From Gemmatimonadota bacterium (GTDB lineage: Bacteria > Latescibacterota > UBA2968), in assembly GCA_002727195.1 (NCBI GenBank), contig PBWH01000020.1, positions 119,266-172,600 of the forward strand: 53,335 bases of DNA, read 5' to 3'. Positions 42,228 through 50,181 of this stretch are shown one piece after another. Below the pieces are notes generated by a model. That model did no database searches, was not told the origin of the DNA, and saw only the letters and a program-made list of their open reading frames with translations. Position 1 is the stretch's first letter. Each line of letters opens with the position of its first letter. Position numbers and translations under genes: made by a program.

Positions 42228-43934
42228 CTACTGGAGGTAAATCTGGTCCAGCTCCTTCAGGTATTGAATGAAGAATGATCTTGTGAGCAGTGTCCCCTGA
42301 CCTGACGACAGAGCGGAGTCGGTCTCCTCGTCGCTCACTCCCAGGTTCCGTATCAGTCGTCTCGCTTCCTCCACTTGCCCAGTCTTCAGACTGATATCGG
42401 CAATCCCCCACATCGCGGCAATGCTCTTGGGCTCGATGGCCAGCCACTTCTCGTAGTCCAACATCGCCTTCGACAACTCACCCTGCACTGCTGCGACCAC
42501 GGCGTGCACTTTAAGCGCATTCCGGTAGCCGGGGTACAGGTCGTGGGCCTGTTTCGCGAACCGAACGTAATTGTCAAAATCGTCTCTCCTAAAGCTATTC
42601 ACCGCCGTGTTGACGGCCAATTGCGTCTCCCAGACCGTTCCCAACCTGAGTTTGTCGCTGAACACCTCGGTCGCGGTCGGCGACTCACTCCGAGGTATCA
42701 AACCCCGCTGATACTGAAATACGAACGCCTGGTTCCACAGCACCAGGAGCACCGCCGTCCCTACCAGAAAGCGCCCACCTACCGTTCCCCTGAAGTGCGT
42801 GTACACCACGCACGCTCCCACCGTACAAAGAGGCAACGCGTTCAGGAAACGTCTGTTGCCGAAAGACCAGTTCCCCCACCAGTCCTTAACCATCGCGTTC
42901 AGAACGACCTGTGCCACCAGGCAGAGGAGGACGGCCAGGGTCCATCGTCGGTCCTGACGGTGCCGCAAGAGCCCCGCAATCGCGAGGAGCCACCACGGAT
43001 GCCAGGACATGAGTCCGTGACGCAGACTGAACAGGACCTGAAGAATCGGAAGCCGAGTCGGGTCGAGATAGCCCTGCCTCTGCGGAATCAGGAACGGAAC
43101 CCCATAGGCATACTGCCAGAACACGATCTGCGGCAGCAGGGGTAGAACGACGAATCCGGCGAACGGTAAGGCGGCCCGAAGGTGGTGTGCCGTTACACGC
43201 GGTCCGTGTCGATCCAGGTGTGCAACCACGGCTAGCGCAGGGACGAAGAGAATGTTCTGCCACCTGATCAGGGCGGCTATCCCTCCGAACAAGCCTGCGC
43301 GCCACGTGTTCCCTGACTGCCTGATCGACAGGAGAAACGCACCCATCGCCGCAAAGGAGAGTCCGTGCGACGTTGCAGACTTAGGCAGGATGTAGTAGGT
43401 CAGCTGGGTTGCGAGGAGAAGCGAGAGGGTGGCAAGGAGCGCCACGATCGGAGTAAAGCCGAAGGATCTGGCGATTCTGGGTAAGCAGAGTACACCGAGA
43501 ACGACGTAACAGAAGTTACCCAGATACACGGATAGCTGGTAAGGTCCCGAATAGCCATCAGTCTCGTAACCGAGGAGCGCTGCGGTCAGGTGGCCGATCG
43601 CAAACCATGGCGCCCAAAAGAGGGCCGGACCAACAGAGAAGATATTCCCGGTTCTGTTCTCGATTCCAGGAAACAGGTAGATATCGTCTCCGCCCAGGTA
43701 ACGGAAGTTGTTTGCGAGATCGATGTCACCGTCGATGAAGACCGATGGCAGGTATACATAGTAACCGATGCTGTCGGTACCGCGGATCCGGCTCTCCGGC
43801 CGATCCAGATAGCCGATCCCTGCGTACCAGATCACCAGGACCAGGCAGGTGGCCAGAAGGGCTAGGTCGACGGTCCGCCACGTCAGAGGTCGTCCTGAGA
43901 CACGGCTATCGTGGTCTCCGCTCAATATGCCCAC
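42228..43934 (-). CDS. GT-C-like membrane protein with C-terminal TPR-like tail
   Basis: 568 residues. Ten or so hydrophobic segments follow a short cytoplasmic start (VDLALLATCLVLVIWYAGI), and the first outer loop contains an Asp (RGTDSIGYYVYLPS), the position of the catalytic acid in GT-C transferases such as GT39. The last 140 residues (from about 430) are soluble, with TPR-like helices (DDFDNYVRFAKQAHDLYP, LSKAMLDYEKWLAIEP, GQVEEARRLIRNLG). It may transfer a lipid-linked sugar outside the inner membrane, but the family call is by layout only. The ATG at 43934 lies within the end of the sulfatase gene, so the two are coupled. It converges on the phosphatase gene. Confidence 0.65.
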   Translation of the reverse strand: MGILSGDHDSRVSGRPLTWRTVDLALLATCLVLVIWYAGIGYLDRPESRIRGTDSIGYYVYLPSVFIDGDIDLANNFRYLGGDDIYLFPGIENRTGNIFSVGPALFWAPWFAIGHLTAALLGYETDGYSGPYQLSVYLGNFCYVVLGVLCLPRIARSFGFTPIVALLATLSLLLATQLTYYILPKSATSHGLSFAAMGAFLLSIRQSGNTWRAGLFGGIAALIRWQNILFVPALAVVAHLDRHGPRVTAHHLRAALPFAGFVVLPLLPQIVFWQYAYGVPFLIPQRQGYLDPTRLPILQVLFSLRHGLMSWHPWWLLAIAGLLRHRQDRRWTLAVLLCLVAQVVLNAMVKDWWGNWSFGNRRFLNALPLCTVGACVVYTHFRGTVGGRFLVGTAVLLVLWNQAFVFQYQRGLIPRSESPTATEVFSDKLRLGTVWETQLAVNTAVNSFRRDDFDNYVRFAKQAHDLYPGYRNALKVHAVVAAVQGELSKAMLDYEKWLAIEPKSIAAMWGIADISLKTGQVEEARRLIRNLGVSDEETDSALSSGQGTLLTRSFFIQYLKELDQIYLQ

Positions 43935-45310
43935 TCACGACGGCGGGGCAGGCTGGTGGACATCAGTCGCTGACACAGCTCAAGCCTGTGATCCGAAAGA
44001 ACGGCCGAGTAGTCTGAATCCGACGAGACATCCGAATACTCGTGCGGGTCGGCCTCTAGGTCATAGAGCATCTCCCGTCCATCTCTGTAGCAGACGTAGC
44101 GATGTCCGTCGGTGCGGATCGCCGTGCATGGCTCCGATTCCGTGAGGGCGCTGGACCGCCCGGGGTAGTCGTTTCCTTCGAGCACGGATAGGAATGACTG
44201 GCCCTGCACTGCGGTCGGGATGGGAATCGCACAAAGATCGAGGATCGTAGGAACGACGTCGATCGCCTCCGTAAGTGACGTAACCTCGCGGCCCTTCTGG
44301 CCCCCACCAGGCCATCGTACGATACACGGTACCCGGGATATGCAGTCGTTCCCCGGTGCACCCTTGCCGTAGGTGTGATAGTCTCCGAGGTATTCTCCGT
44401 GATCCGAGATGAAGAACACCACCGTATTCTCGGCGAGGCCGGTCTCCTCAAGATGGTCCAATAGGCGACCGACGTGGTGATCGACCTCGGTGATCATCGC
44501 GTAGTAGCCTTGCCGAACCGAACGCAACTCGGCTTCACTGATCGGTGTTCGATTGGGGCGATCCCATCCTTCGGGGATGTCGGGCAGGGTCAGAGATTCG
44601 GGGTCGTAAACGTCCAGATACTTCTGGGGAACGATCCACGGTGAGTGGGGTGAGTAGAACCCCGCGATCGCCATAAAGGGTCGATCTGCGTTCTCGGTGA
44701 TGAAGCGCATCGTCTCATCCGCTACAAAGGCCGTATGCGTGAGGTCATCGTCAGCGCCGAAGGGGATCGCACATTTCTTCTCCCGCTCCGGGTGAACGAT
44801 GTCTTCCCGACCCATGATCCTTTCCCACGTTTCACGAGCCGGTGGCAGTCCGAGACTGATCGCGTCCATCTGATCCGGCGCTTTCGCCCGAGCCCACGCC
44901 CGATAGGCGTCCTCGTAGCAACCGGGCTCGTCCGAGTTCACGTGAACGTCGAACCCGTAGGATGGATGCGGGTCCATATGGTCTCGGTTGGCGTGTGGGA
45001 GAAAGTGCAGCTTGCCGATGTTTCCGCACGTGTATCCGTAGTTCGAGAGGTATGTGGCGAGGTTTGGAGTGTCCTCGGGGACGCGGACGCCGTTTCGGAA
45101 GACCCCCGTCTGAGAGCAGTACTGGCTCGTCAGAAAGCTGAGTCGGCTCGGCATGCACACAGGGTTCTGGACGAAGTAGCGCGAGAAGTTCACGCCCGCG
45201 GATGCCAGCCGATCCAGATTCGGAGTCAAAATCTCGCCGTTGCCGTTCGCACCGAGCGCGTCCCAGCGCTGTTGGTCGGTGTAGAGGATTAGGACATTCG
45301 GTCTGTCCAT
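43922..45310 (-). CDS. Type I sulfatase (formylglycine type)
   Basis: A 462-residue arylsulfatase-superfamily protein. The start PNVLILYTDQQRWDAL gives metal ligands, NPVCMPSRLS has the CxPSR motif whose Cys is converted to formylglycine (residue 52 from this start), IGKLHFLPH and ISDHGEYLGDYHTYGKG contain the other ligands. It hydrolyses sulfate esters, presumably of sugars. No signal peptide is present, so it would act in the cytoplasm or need an unusual export route. I prefer the ATG at 45310 (GGA spaced 6 bases), but one at 45316 adds two residues. It lies 14 bases after a methyltransferase gene. No formylglycine-generating enzyme gene is seen in the window. Confidence 0.92.
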   Translation of the reverse strand: MDRPNVLILYTDQQRWDALGANGNGEILTPNLDRLASAGVNFSRYFVQNPVCMPSRLSFLTSQYCSQTGVFRNGVRVPEDTPNLATYLSNYGYTCGNIGKLHFLPHANRDHMDPHPSYGFDVHVNSDEPGCYEDAYRAWARAKAPDQMDAISLGLPPARETWERIMGREDIVHPEREKKCAIPFGADDDLTHTAFVADETMRFITENADRPFMAIAGFYSPHSPWIVPQKYLDVYDPESLTLPDIPEGWDRPNRTPISEAELRSVRQGYYAMITEVDHHVGRLLDHLEETGLAENTVVFFISDHGEYLGDYHTYGKGAPGNDCISRVPCIVRWPGGGQKGREVTSLTEAIDVVPTILDLCAIPIPTAVQGQSFLSVLEGNDYPGRSSALTESEPCTAIRTDGHRYVCYRDGREMLYDLEADPHEYSDVSSDSDYSAVLSDHRLELCQRLMSTSLPRRREWAY

Positions 45311-45324
45311 TGTCATTCCTTAAT

Positions 45325-46149
45325 TTATATAGGCTTCCTGAATACACAGAGGATTGCCTCGCGGAGACCGCGAAACGGGGAGGCCATCACTTTTGCGGCC
45401 CTGAAGGCCACGCGTTGCAGGAGAGGGCGACCCCGGTATCGCGCTTCGCGCGACCGGCTCCGCAAGATCTCGATGTTGAATGCGGTGGCCAAGAGTGGTT
45501 CCAATCCCACGTGCTCGCCTAGGGCGCGCGTTTCGGCCAACGTGTATTCCCGAAAATGACCAAAGTAGGGTTGACCCGAGTCGAGAAACGTGTCGAACGA
45601 CTCGTGGATGGACTGGCCGAGAAGCAACGCGATCCGGCTCTGGAGTCTGGCGAGATTGGGGACTTCGATCAGTACGACGCCCCCGGGTCGAGTCACACGT
45701 ACCATTTCCTGCAACGCGGGTTTGGGAGAACCATGCAGGTGCTCGACCACGGCGCAACAGCTCACGATGTCAAACGCCTCATCCTCGAAGGGGAGGCCTT
45801 GCTGGCTCATCGCGTCGGCCTGACGGATGTCGACCTCGTAGCGCTTCCAGATTTCCCTATGCAGGTCAAGATCCTCGGGATCCATGCTCTCGTAGATCTG
45901 GTAGTCCGCACCGAACGCCCGGTATCCAGAGAGACTGGCGAGCATGGGCATATGCCCGCTCCCACAGCCTACATCGAGGTAGCTCGTTTCGCCGGTAGGA
46001 TTCTCATACGCCAGAATCTCCTCGGTGATTTTCTCGAACCTCGTGATTTCCAGGCTGAATTCCCGGTCCGGATACTTCCGGTGAATGGGAGCGAACTCTT
46101 CATACACCTGGATGACTTGCGTTCTGATCTCGTCTTGTTTCACCCACAC
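45325..46149 (-). CDS. Class I SAM-dependent methyltransferase
   Basis: A 274-residue protein. The SAM core reads SYLDVGCGSGHMPMLASLSG near residue 56, FGADYQIYESMD, QADAMSQQGLPFEDEAFDI, VSCCAVVEHLHGSPKPAL and MVRVTRPGGVVLIEVPN; the C-terminal half (LLLGQSIHESFDTF, YFGHFREYTLAETRALG) matches ubiquinone/menaquinone-like and sugar methyltransferases. GTG at 46149; a GTG at 46143 is also possible. It begins the methyltransferase-sulfatase-GT-C run on this strand, downstream of the amtB terminator, so it needs its own promoter, which I could not identify. Substrate unknown. Confidence 0.85.
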   Translation of the reverse strand: MWVKQDEIRTQVIQVYEEFAPIHRKYPDREFSLEITRFEKITEEILAYENPTGETSYLDVGCGSGHMPMLASLSGYRAFGADYQIYESMDPEDLDLHREIWKRYEVDIRQADAMSQQGLPFEDEAFDIVSCCAVVEHLHGSPKPALQEMVRVTRPGGVVLIEVPNLARLQSRIALLLGQSIHESFDTFLDSGQPYFGHFREYTLAETRALGEHVGLEPLLATAFNIEILRSRSREARYRGRPLLQRVAFRAAKVMASPFRGLREAILCVFRKPI

Positions 46150-46210
46150 CTCTGGTTATGCGGTCGGTTACGCCGCCCGAAATATGTATGGCCTGCGACG
46201 AGGGGTAAAC

Positions 46211-46242
46211 AGAAAAGGGCAGATGCCGAAGCACCCGCCCTT
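46211..46242 (-). terminator. Rho-independent terminator of glnB-amtB
   Basis: On the minus strand AAGGGCGGGTGC pairs with GCATCTGCCCTT around a TTCG tetraloop closed by C-G, a very stable 12-bp stem with two G-U pairs, followed by TTCTGTTT after the last stem bases. It begins 25 bases after the amtB stop. The shape is textbook and separates the nitrogen genes from the methyltransferase gene downstream. Confidence 0.85.
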
Positions 46243-46267
46243 CCTGCAAATCGTTGAATCAGTCGGA

Positions 46268-47584
46268 CTAGACGTTGTAACCGCGCTCGTCGTGGAGCGA
46301 AATGTCCAGACCGGCAGTCTCTTCTTCCTGCGTGACACGGAGACCGATGACGGCGTCCACGATCTTGAGGAGGATCAGCGACAGCACGCCGCTGTAAACA
46401 AGCGTGAACACGATGCTGATGAGCTGTCCACTGAGCTGAGCACCAAGGCCGGCTGCTTCGAACCCGGCGCCGCCCAGACTTTCGGACGCGCAAATTCCGG
46501 TGAGGAACGCGCCAACGATTCCGCCGATCCCGTGGACGCCGAATGCGTCGAGGGAGTCATCGAAGCCCAGTTTCTGCTTGAGCGACGTGGCGGACCAGAA
46601 GCAGATCACACCGGAGGCGATCCCGATGATCAGTGCACCCATCGGACCTGCGCTACCAGAAGCCGGCGTAATCGCGACAAGCCCTGCAACCGCACCCGTA
46701 ACTGCACCCAGGATACTGGGCTTCCCGTGCTTTGCCCACTCGACGAACATCCAGGCGAGTGTGGCAGCGGCCGTCGAAATCTGTGTGACGAGCATTGCCA
46801 TACCGGCCGACCCATCTGCGGCGACTGCCGAACCGGCATTGAAACCGAACCAGCCAACCCAGAGCATCGACGCACCGACGACTGTGAGCGTCAGGCTGTG
46901 GGGTGGCATCGGTGTCGTCGGATAACCCTGACGCTTACCGACCAGAATGCAGGCGACGAGAGCTGCGATTCCTGCGTTGATATGGACGACGGTTCCGCCC
47001 GCAAAATCGAGCGCTTTGAGGTGATCGCCGAAGTAGGAACCGTCTCCCGACCAGGCCATATGGCAGACCGGAGCGTATACGATGATCGACCAGAGGATAC
47101 TGAAGACGAGCATAGCCGAGAACTTCATCCGTTCGGCAAATGCGCCGACGATCAGGGCTGGAGTGATTATGGCGAACGTCATCTGGAAGGTGACGAACAC
47201 TGTTTCGGGAATCGTGCCCGACATGCTGTCGCGGCCGACCCCAGCGAGGAAGAACATCTTCAACCCGCCAGTAAACGAGTTCAGGTTCATTTCTCCCGCG
47301 ACCATGCCTGTCGTGTCGAAGGCGATGGAGTAGCCGACGGCGATCCAGACGATCGTCATCGCCGCCGTCATCACAAAACACTGCATCAGGACGGACAGGA
47401 CGTTCTTGACCCGAACAAGGCCTCCGTAGAAGAGGGCGAGTCCGGGTATCGTCATAAACAAAACGAGCGCAGTCGAGGTCAGCATCCAGGCGGTATCCCC
47501 GGAGTTGAGCTCGTCGGCGAATGCCAGGCCGGGCGTGAGCGCCAGCGCAAGCAGGGCGAAGAGGGTGAGACACAATACCTTCAT
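46268..47584 (-). CDS. amtB: Ammonium transporter AmtB
   Basis: A polytopic transporter of the Amt/Mep/Rh family that moves ammonium across the inner membrane. The ATG at 47584 has GAGGA 6 bases upstream; an ATG at 47599 adds five residues. A cleavable N-terminal signal (LCLTLFALLALALTPGLAFA) is followed by ADELNSGDTAWMLTSTAL and eleven membrane segments. The twin His pore is visible in VVHINAGIAALV and AFGVHGIGGIVGAFLTG, with AFAERMKFSAMLVF in between. The C-terminal cytoplasmic region ends with EEETAGLDISLHDERGYN, the conserved PII-contact tail. It is 64 bases downstream of glnB on the same strand, so both are made together and PII likely blocks the channel under nitrogen excess. Confidence 0.96.
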   Translation of the reverse strand: MKVLCLTLFALLALALTPGLAFADELNSGDTAWMLTSTALVLFMTIPGLALFYGGLVRVKNVLSVLMQCFVMTAAMTIVWIAVGYSIAFDTTGMVAGEMNLNSFTGGLKMFFLAGVGRDSMSGTIPETVFVTFQMTFAIITPALIVGAFAERMKFSAMLVFSILWSIIVYAPVCHMAWSGDGSYFGDHLKALDFAGGTVVHINAGIAALVACILVGKRQGYPTTPMPPHSLTLTVVGASMLWVGWFGFNAGSAVAADGSAGMAMLVTQISTAAATLAWMFVEWAKHGKPSILGAVTGAVAGLVAITPASGSAGPMGALIIGIASGVICFWSATSLKQKLGFDDSLDAFGVHGIGGIVGAFLTGICASESLGGAGFEAAGLGAQLSGQLISIVFTLVYSGVLSLILLKIVDAVIGLRVTQEEETAGLDISLHDERGYNV

Positions 47585-47648
47585 AGCAAATCCTCTCATC
47601 GTGAGTGTCGATTAGGCGGCGTTCGTATGAGCTGGCGTGTCAGGCATC

Positions 47649-48050
<402 letters not shown>

Positions 48051-48063
48051 TTACGTGTCGGCG

Positions 48064-48124
48064 TCAACTTAGCCGCCTCAAATTGCGGATCCAAGTTAAT
48101 TCGGTGTTAACTTTGTGTTAACTT
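48064..48124. promoter_or_regulatory. TTAACTT repeats in the glnB/48208 divergent region
   Basis: AAGTTAA (48093-48099) and TTAACTT (48107-48113) form an inverted repeat with a 7-base spacer, and TTAACTT recurs at 48118-48124, 11 bases after the second copy. An imperfect TCAACTT lies at 48064-48070. The spacing, about one helical turn, suits a dimeric regulator. The repeats sit upstream of both the PII gene and the promoter at 48147. I found no fitting sigma54 promoter (TGGCAC-N5-TTGC) for glnB. The regulator is unknown. Confidence 0.5.
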
Positions 48125-48146
48125 GGCCCTAAGTGGTTGGCAGGCT

Positions 48147-48175
48147 TTGACTTTCGCACATCCTCGGGGTAACAT
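48147..48175 (+). promoter_or_regulatory. Sigma70-type promoter
   Basis: TTGACT at 48147-48152 and TAACAT at 48170-48175 are separated by 17 bases, close to the TTGACA/TATAAT consensus. It would start about 48182 and read into the TTG at 48208, whose ribosome site GGAAGG is at 48195-48200. The TTAACTT repeats end 22 bases upstream of the -35. Confidence 0.6.
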
Positions 48176-48207
48176 GGACCGCCCTGAATACTCTGGAAGG
48201 CATATCA

Positions 48208-48540
48208 TTGCCCCACCTACAGCGTAAACTCCACGACACGTATAGTCCTCAGCGCTACGACCACACGGATGTGTGGGTCGGCAATCTGCGCGTGACGATC
48301 GGAGGACGGCCTTACGACTCAACTCTGGGACGTGCCTGGTCCGATGCCTCGGACTCGGCTGTCGTCGTGGTCGAGGTCTACGTCCGGGACATCGATTGGC
48401 GCGATTCGGCCTATGACCTGAGCGCGTGCGTCTGGACCGACGCGAACGATCTGGGCAGGATCGAGGAGCGTGGGGGCTATCAACGCTCAGCAGGGACCTA
48501 CTATCCGACCCTTCAAAGTCTGGTGTATCGACTTTCCTAG
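48208..48540 (+). CDS. Hypothetical small protein
   Basis: An unrecognised soluble 110-residue protein. It starts with TTG at 48208, with GGAAGG 7 bases upstream and a good promoter, so it is likely expressed. It is rich in Asp, Trp and Tyr (DVWVGNLRVTIGG, VVVVEVYVRDIDWRD, SACVWTDANDLGRIE, GTYYPTLQSLVYRL), which suggests a small beta-rich fold. There is no signal peptide or membrane segment, and one Cys. It is the first gene of the short + strand block and 10 bases before a GT-C-like membrane protein. I give no function. Confidence 0.6.
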   Translation: MPHLQRKLHDTYSPQRYDHTDVWVGNLRVTIGGRPYDSTLGRAWSDASDSAVVVVEVYVRDIDWRDSAYDLSACVWTDANDLGRIEERGGYQRSAGTYYPTLQSLVYRLS

Positions 48541-48550
48541 AGAGCCCTGA

Positions 48551-50179
48551 ATGGCGCTCGCTCAGATCCTCTCCCGTACTCCGTCCACGTCAGCCTTGTT
48601 GCTGGCTATCCTGCCCGTCACGGCACTTGCCTACCTGTATGCGATCCCCGCCGGGTTTCTCGGCGACGATTTCCCCCTGATCGAAACCGCCAGCAGAACG
48701 TCCGTTCTCGGCGCATTCGGCGAACGGATTGACGTGTACTATCGTCCTGTCGTGTGGGCATCCTTTGCGTTCGAGTATGTGCTCTGGGGAGCCAATGCAG
48801 CCGGATTCCACGTCGGAAACCTGATCCTTCATCTGGTCAATACGGCGTTGGCCACGCTGATCGCGCGCAGGATCCTGAAAGAAGGCTGGGCAGTGGCTCT
48901 GGTGGGGGTCTACTTCGGACTGACGCCTACACACGCTGGTACGGTCGTCTGGCTCTTCGCCCGCACGGATCTGCTCTGCGCGACATTCTACTTTGCCACG
49001 ATACTGACGTTTCTGATCTACCTAGAGGGACCATCGCTAAAGGCAGGCGTCTCTGTGGTTCTGCTAACCGCGCTCGCACTTCTGTGCAAGGAGATGGCGC
49101 TTTCGCTCCCGCTCGTCGCGGCTGTCGTCGCCTTCGCGAAGGCGTCCGGTGGTTCCGGTGAGCGGCTGCGTCGTTGCGTTGTCTTCTCGATACCTGTGAT
49201 TCTGGCAACAGGGGTCTACCTGGTCGGCCGCTATGCCCTCGTGGACGGTCTTCCACGAAGTCCCATGCACGAACACTGGACGCTGACAAAGGTCGCTGTC
49301 AATGTCGCCCGATACGGCGCGACGCTGGTGGTACCTTTCAGTCTCGAGGAAATCAAGCCGTTTCTGCGGGCGAACCCATCCATCCTGCTGGTGGCTTCAG
49401 CGGTGGGTTGCCTTGTCGGGATCGCAGGGATCGTCGGGCTACGGAAACAGAAGGCCGCGCTTCCCGTAGTCCTTTGCACGGCTATGGCGATTTTCCCTGT
49501 CGTCCGTCTGTTTGCGCCGTGGTATCTGTACATCCCTAGCCTGGGCGTTGCCCTTCTTATCGGGCTGATCGCATCAGGGATACCGGAAGGGTTTCGCAGC
49601 CGGCTGTGGGTGAGGGGCGCGGCGGTCGCCTTGCTTCTCCTCCACCTTGTCGGTCTGTTTCAGTTCCAGGACGCCGTCAGAACTTCAGGACGCTTCATCA
49701 CCTCGTGTGTCGAAGGTCTCGGCAAGGGCCTGAATCAGGGGGATGTCGGGGCCGTTGTCGCGGTGCCGACGGAGTACAAGAGCATTCCTGCCTTCGGATG
49801 GATCTACAATCTGCGTTTCGGGCTGGCGGTCCTCGGATACTCTGTTGACGCGATACCCCTCACAGGCGTTCGTGTGAGCGATACTGAGACTTCCGTTGTG
49901 ACAACGGTGGGGGCGGACGGAACCCTTCACCTAGAAATCCCGGAAGGGGAGTCCTTCTTTCGATTACCCGCTATGGCGGTGACTCAGGGCGCCCTTCGGC
50001 CGGGGCTCGGAGAGCGGGTTCAAACGGAGGACGCGACACTGGTTGTTGCGGCGGTGAACGACGGCGGTTTTCCTACGGCGCTCACCATCGAGCCCGCATC
50101 GTTCAGCCTGGCTGATCCGAAAGTCAGGGTATACACCTGGGCGGAAGACCGTCTCGAAGAAATCGATCTACGGAGATAG
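48551..50179 (+). CDS. GT-C-like polytopic membrane protein
   Basis: A 542-residue protein with ten or more hydrophobic segments. The first outer loop has GFLGDDFPLIETA with two acidic residues, where GT-C transferases (GT39, TMTC-like) have their catalytic Asp. The last about 120 residues (from VVAVPTEYKS) form a soluble beta-rich domain, perhaps outside the inner membrane. It may transfer lipid-linked sugars, a call made on layout only. It starts with ATG 10 bases after the small protein and ends 2 bases before the heparinase ATG. Confidence 0.65.
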   Translation: MALAQILSRTPSTSALLLAILPVTALAYLYAIPAGFLGDDFPLIETASRTSVLGAFGERIDVYYRPVVWASFAFEYVLWGANAAGFHVGNLILHLVNTALATLIARRILKEGWAVALVGVYFGLTPTHAGTVVWLFARTDLLCATFYFATILTFLIYLEGPSLKAGVSVVLLTALALLCKEMALSLPLVAAVVAFAKASGGSGERLRRCVVFSIPVILATGVYLVGRYALVDGLPRSPMHEHWTLTKVAVNVARYGATLVVPFSLEEIKPFLRANPSILLVASAVGCLVGIAGIVGLRKQKAALPVVLCTAMAIFPVVRLFAPWYLYIPSLGVALLIGLIASGIPEGFRSRLWVRGAAVALLLLHLVGLFQFQDAVRTSGRFITSCVEGLGKGLNQGDVGAVVAVPTEYKSIPAFGWIYNLRFGLAVLGYSVDAIPLTGVRVSDTETSVVTTVGADGTLHLEIPEGESFFRLPAMAVTQGALRPGLGERVQTEDATLVVAAVNDGGFPTALTIEPASFSLADPKVRVYTWAEDRLEEIDLRR

Positions 50180-50181
50180 AC

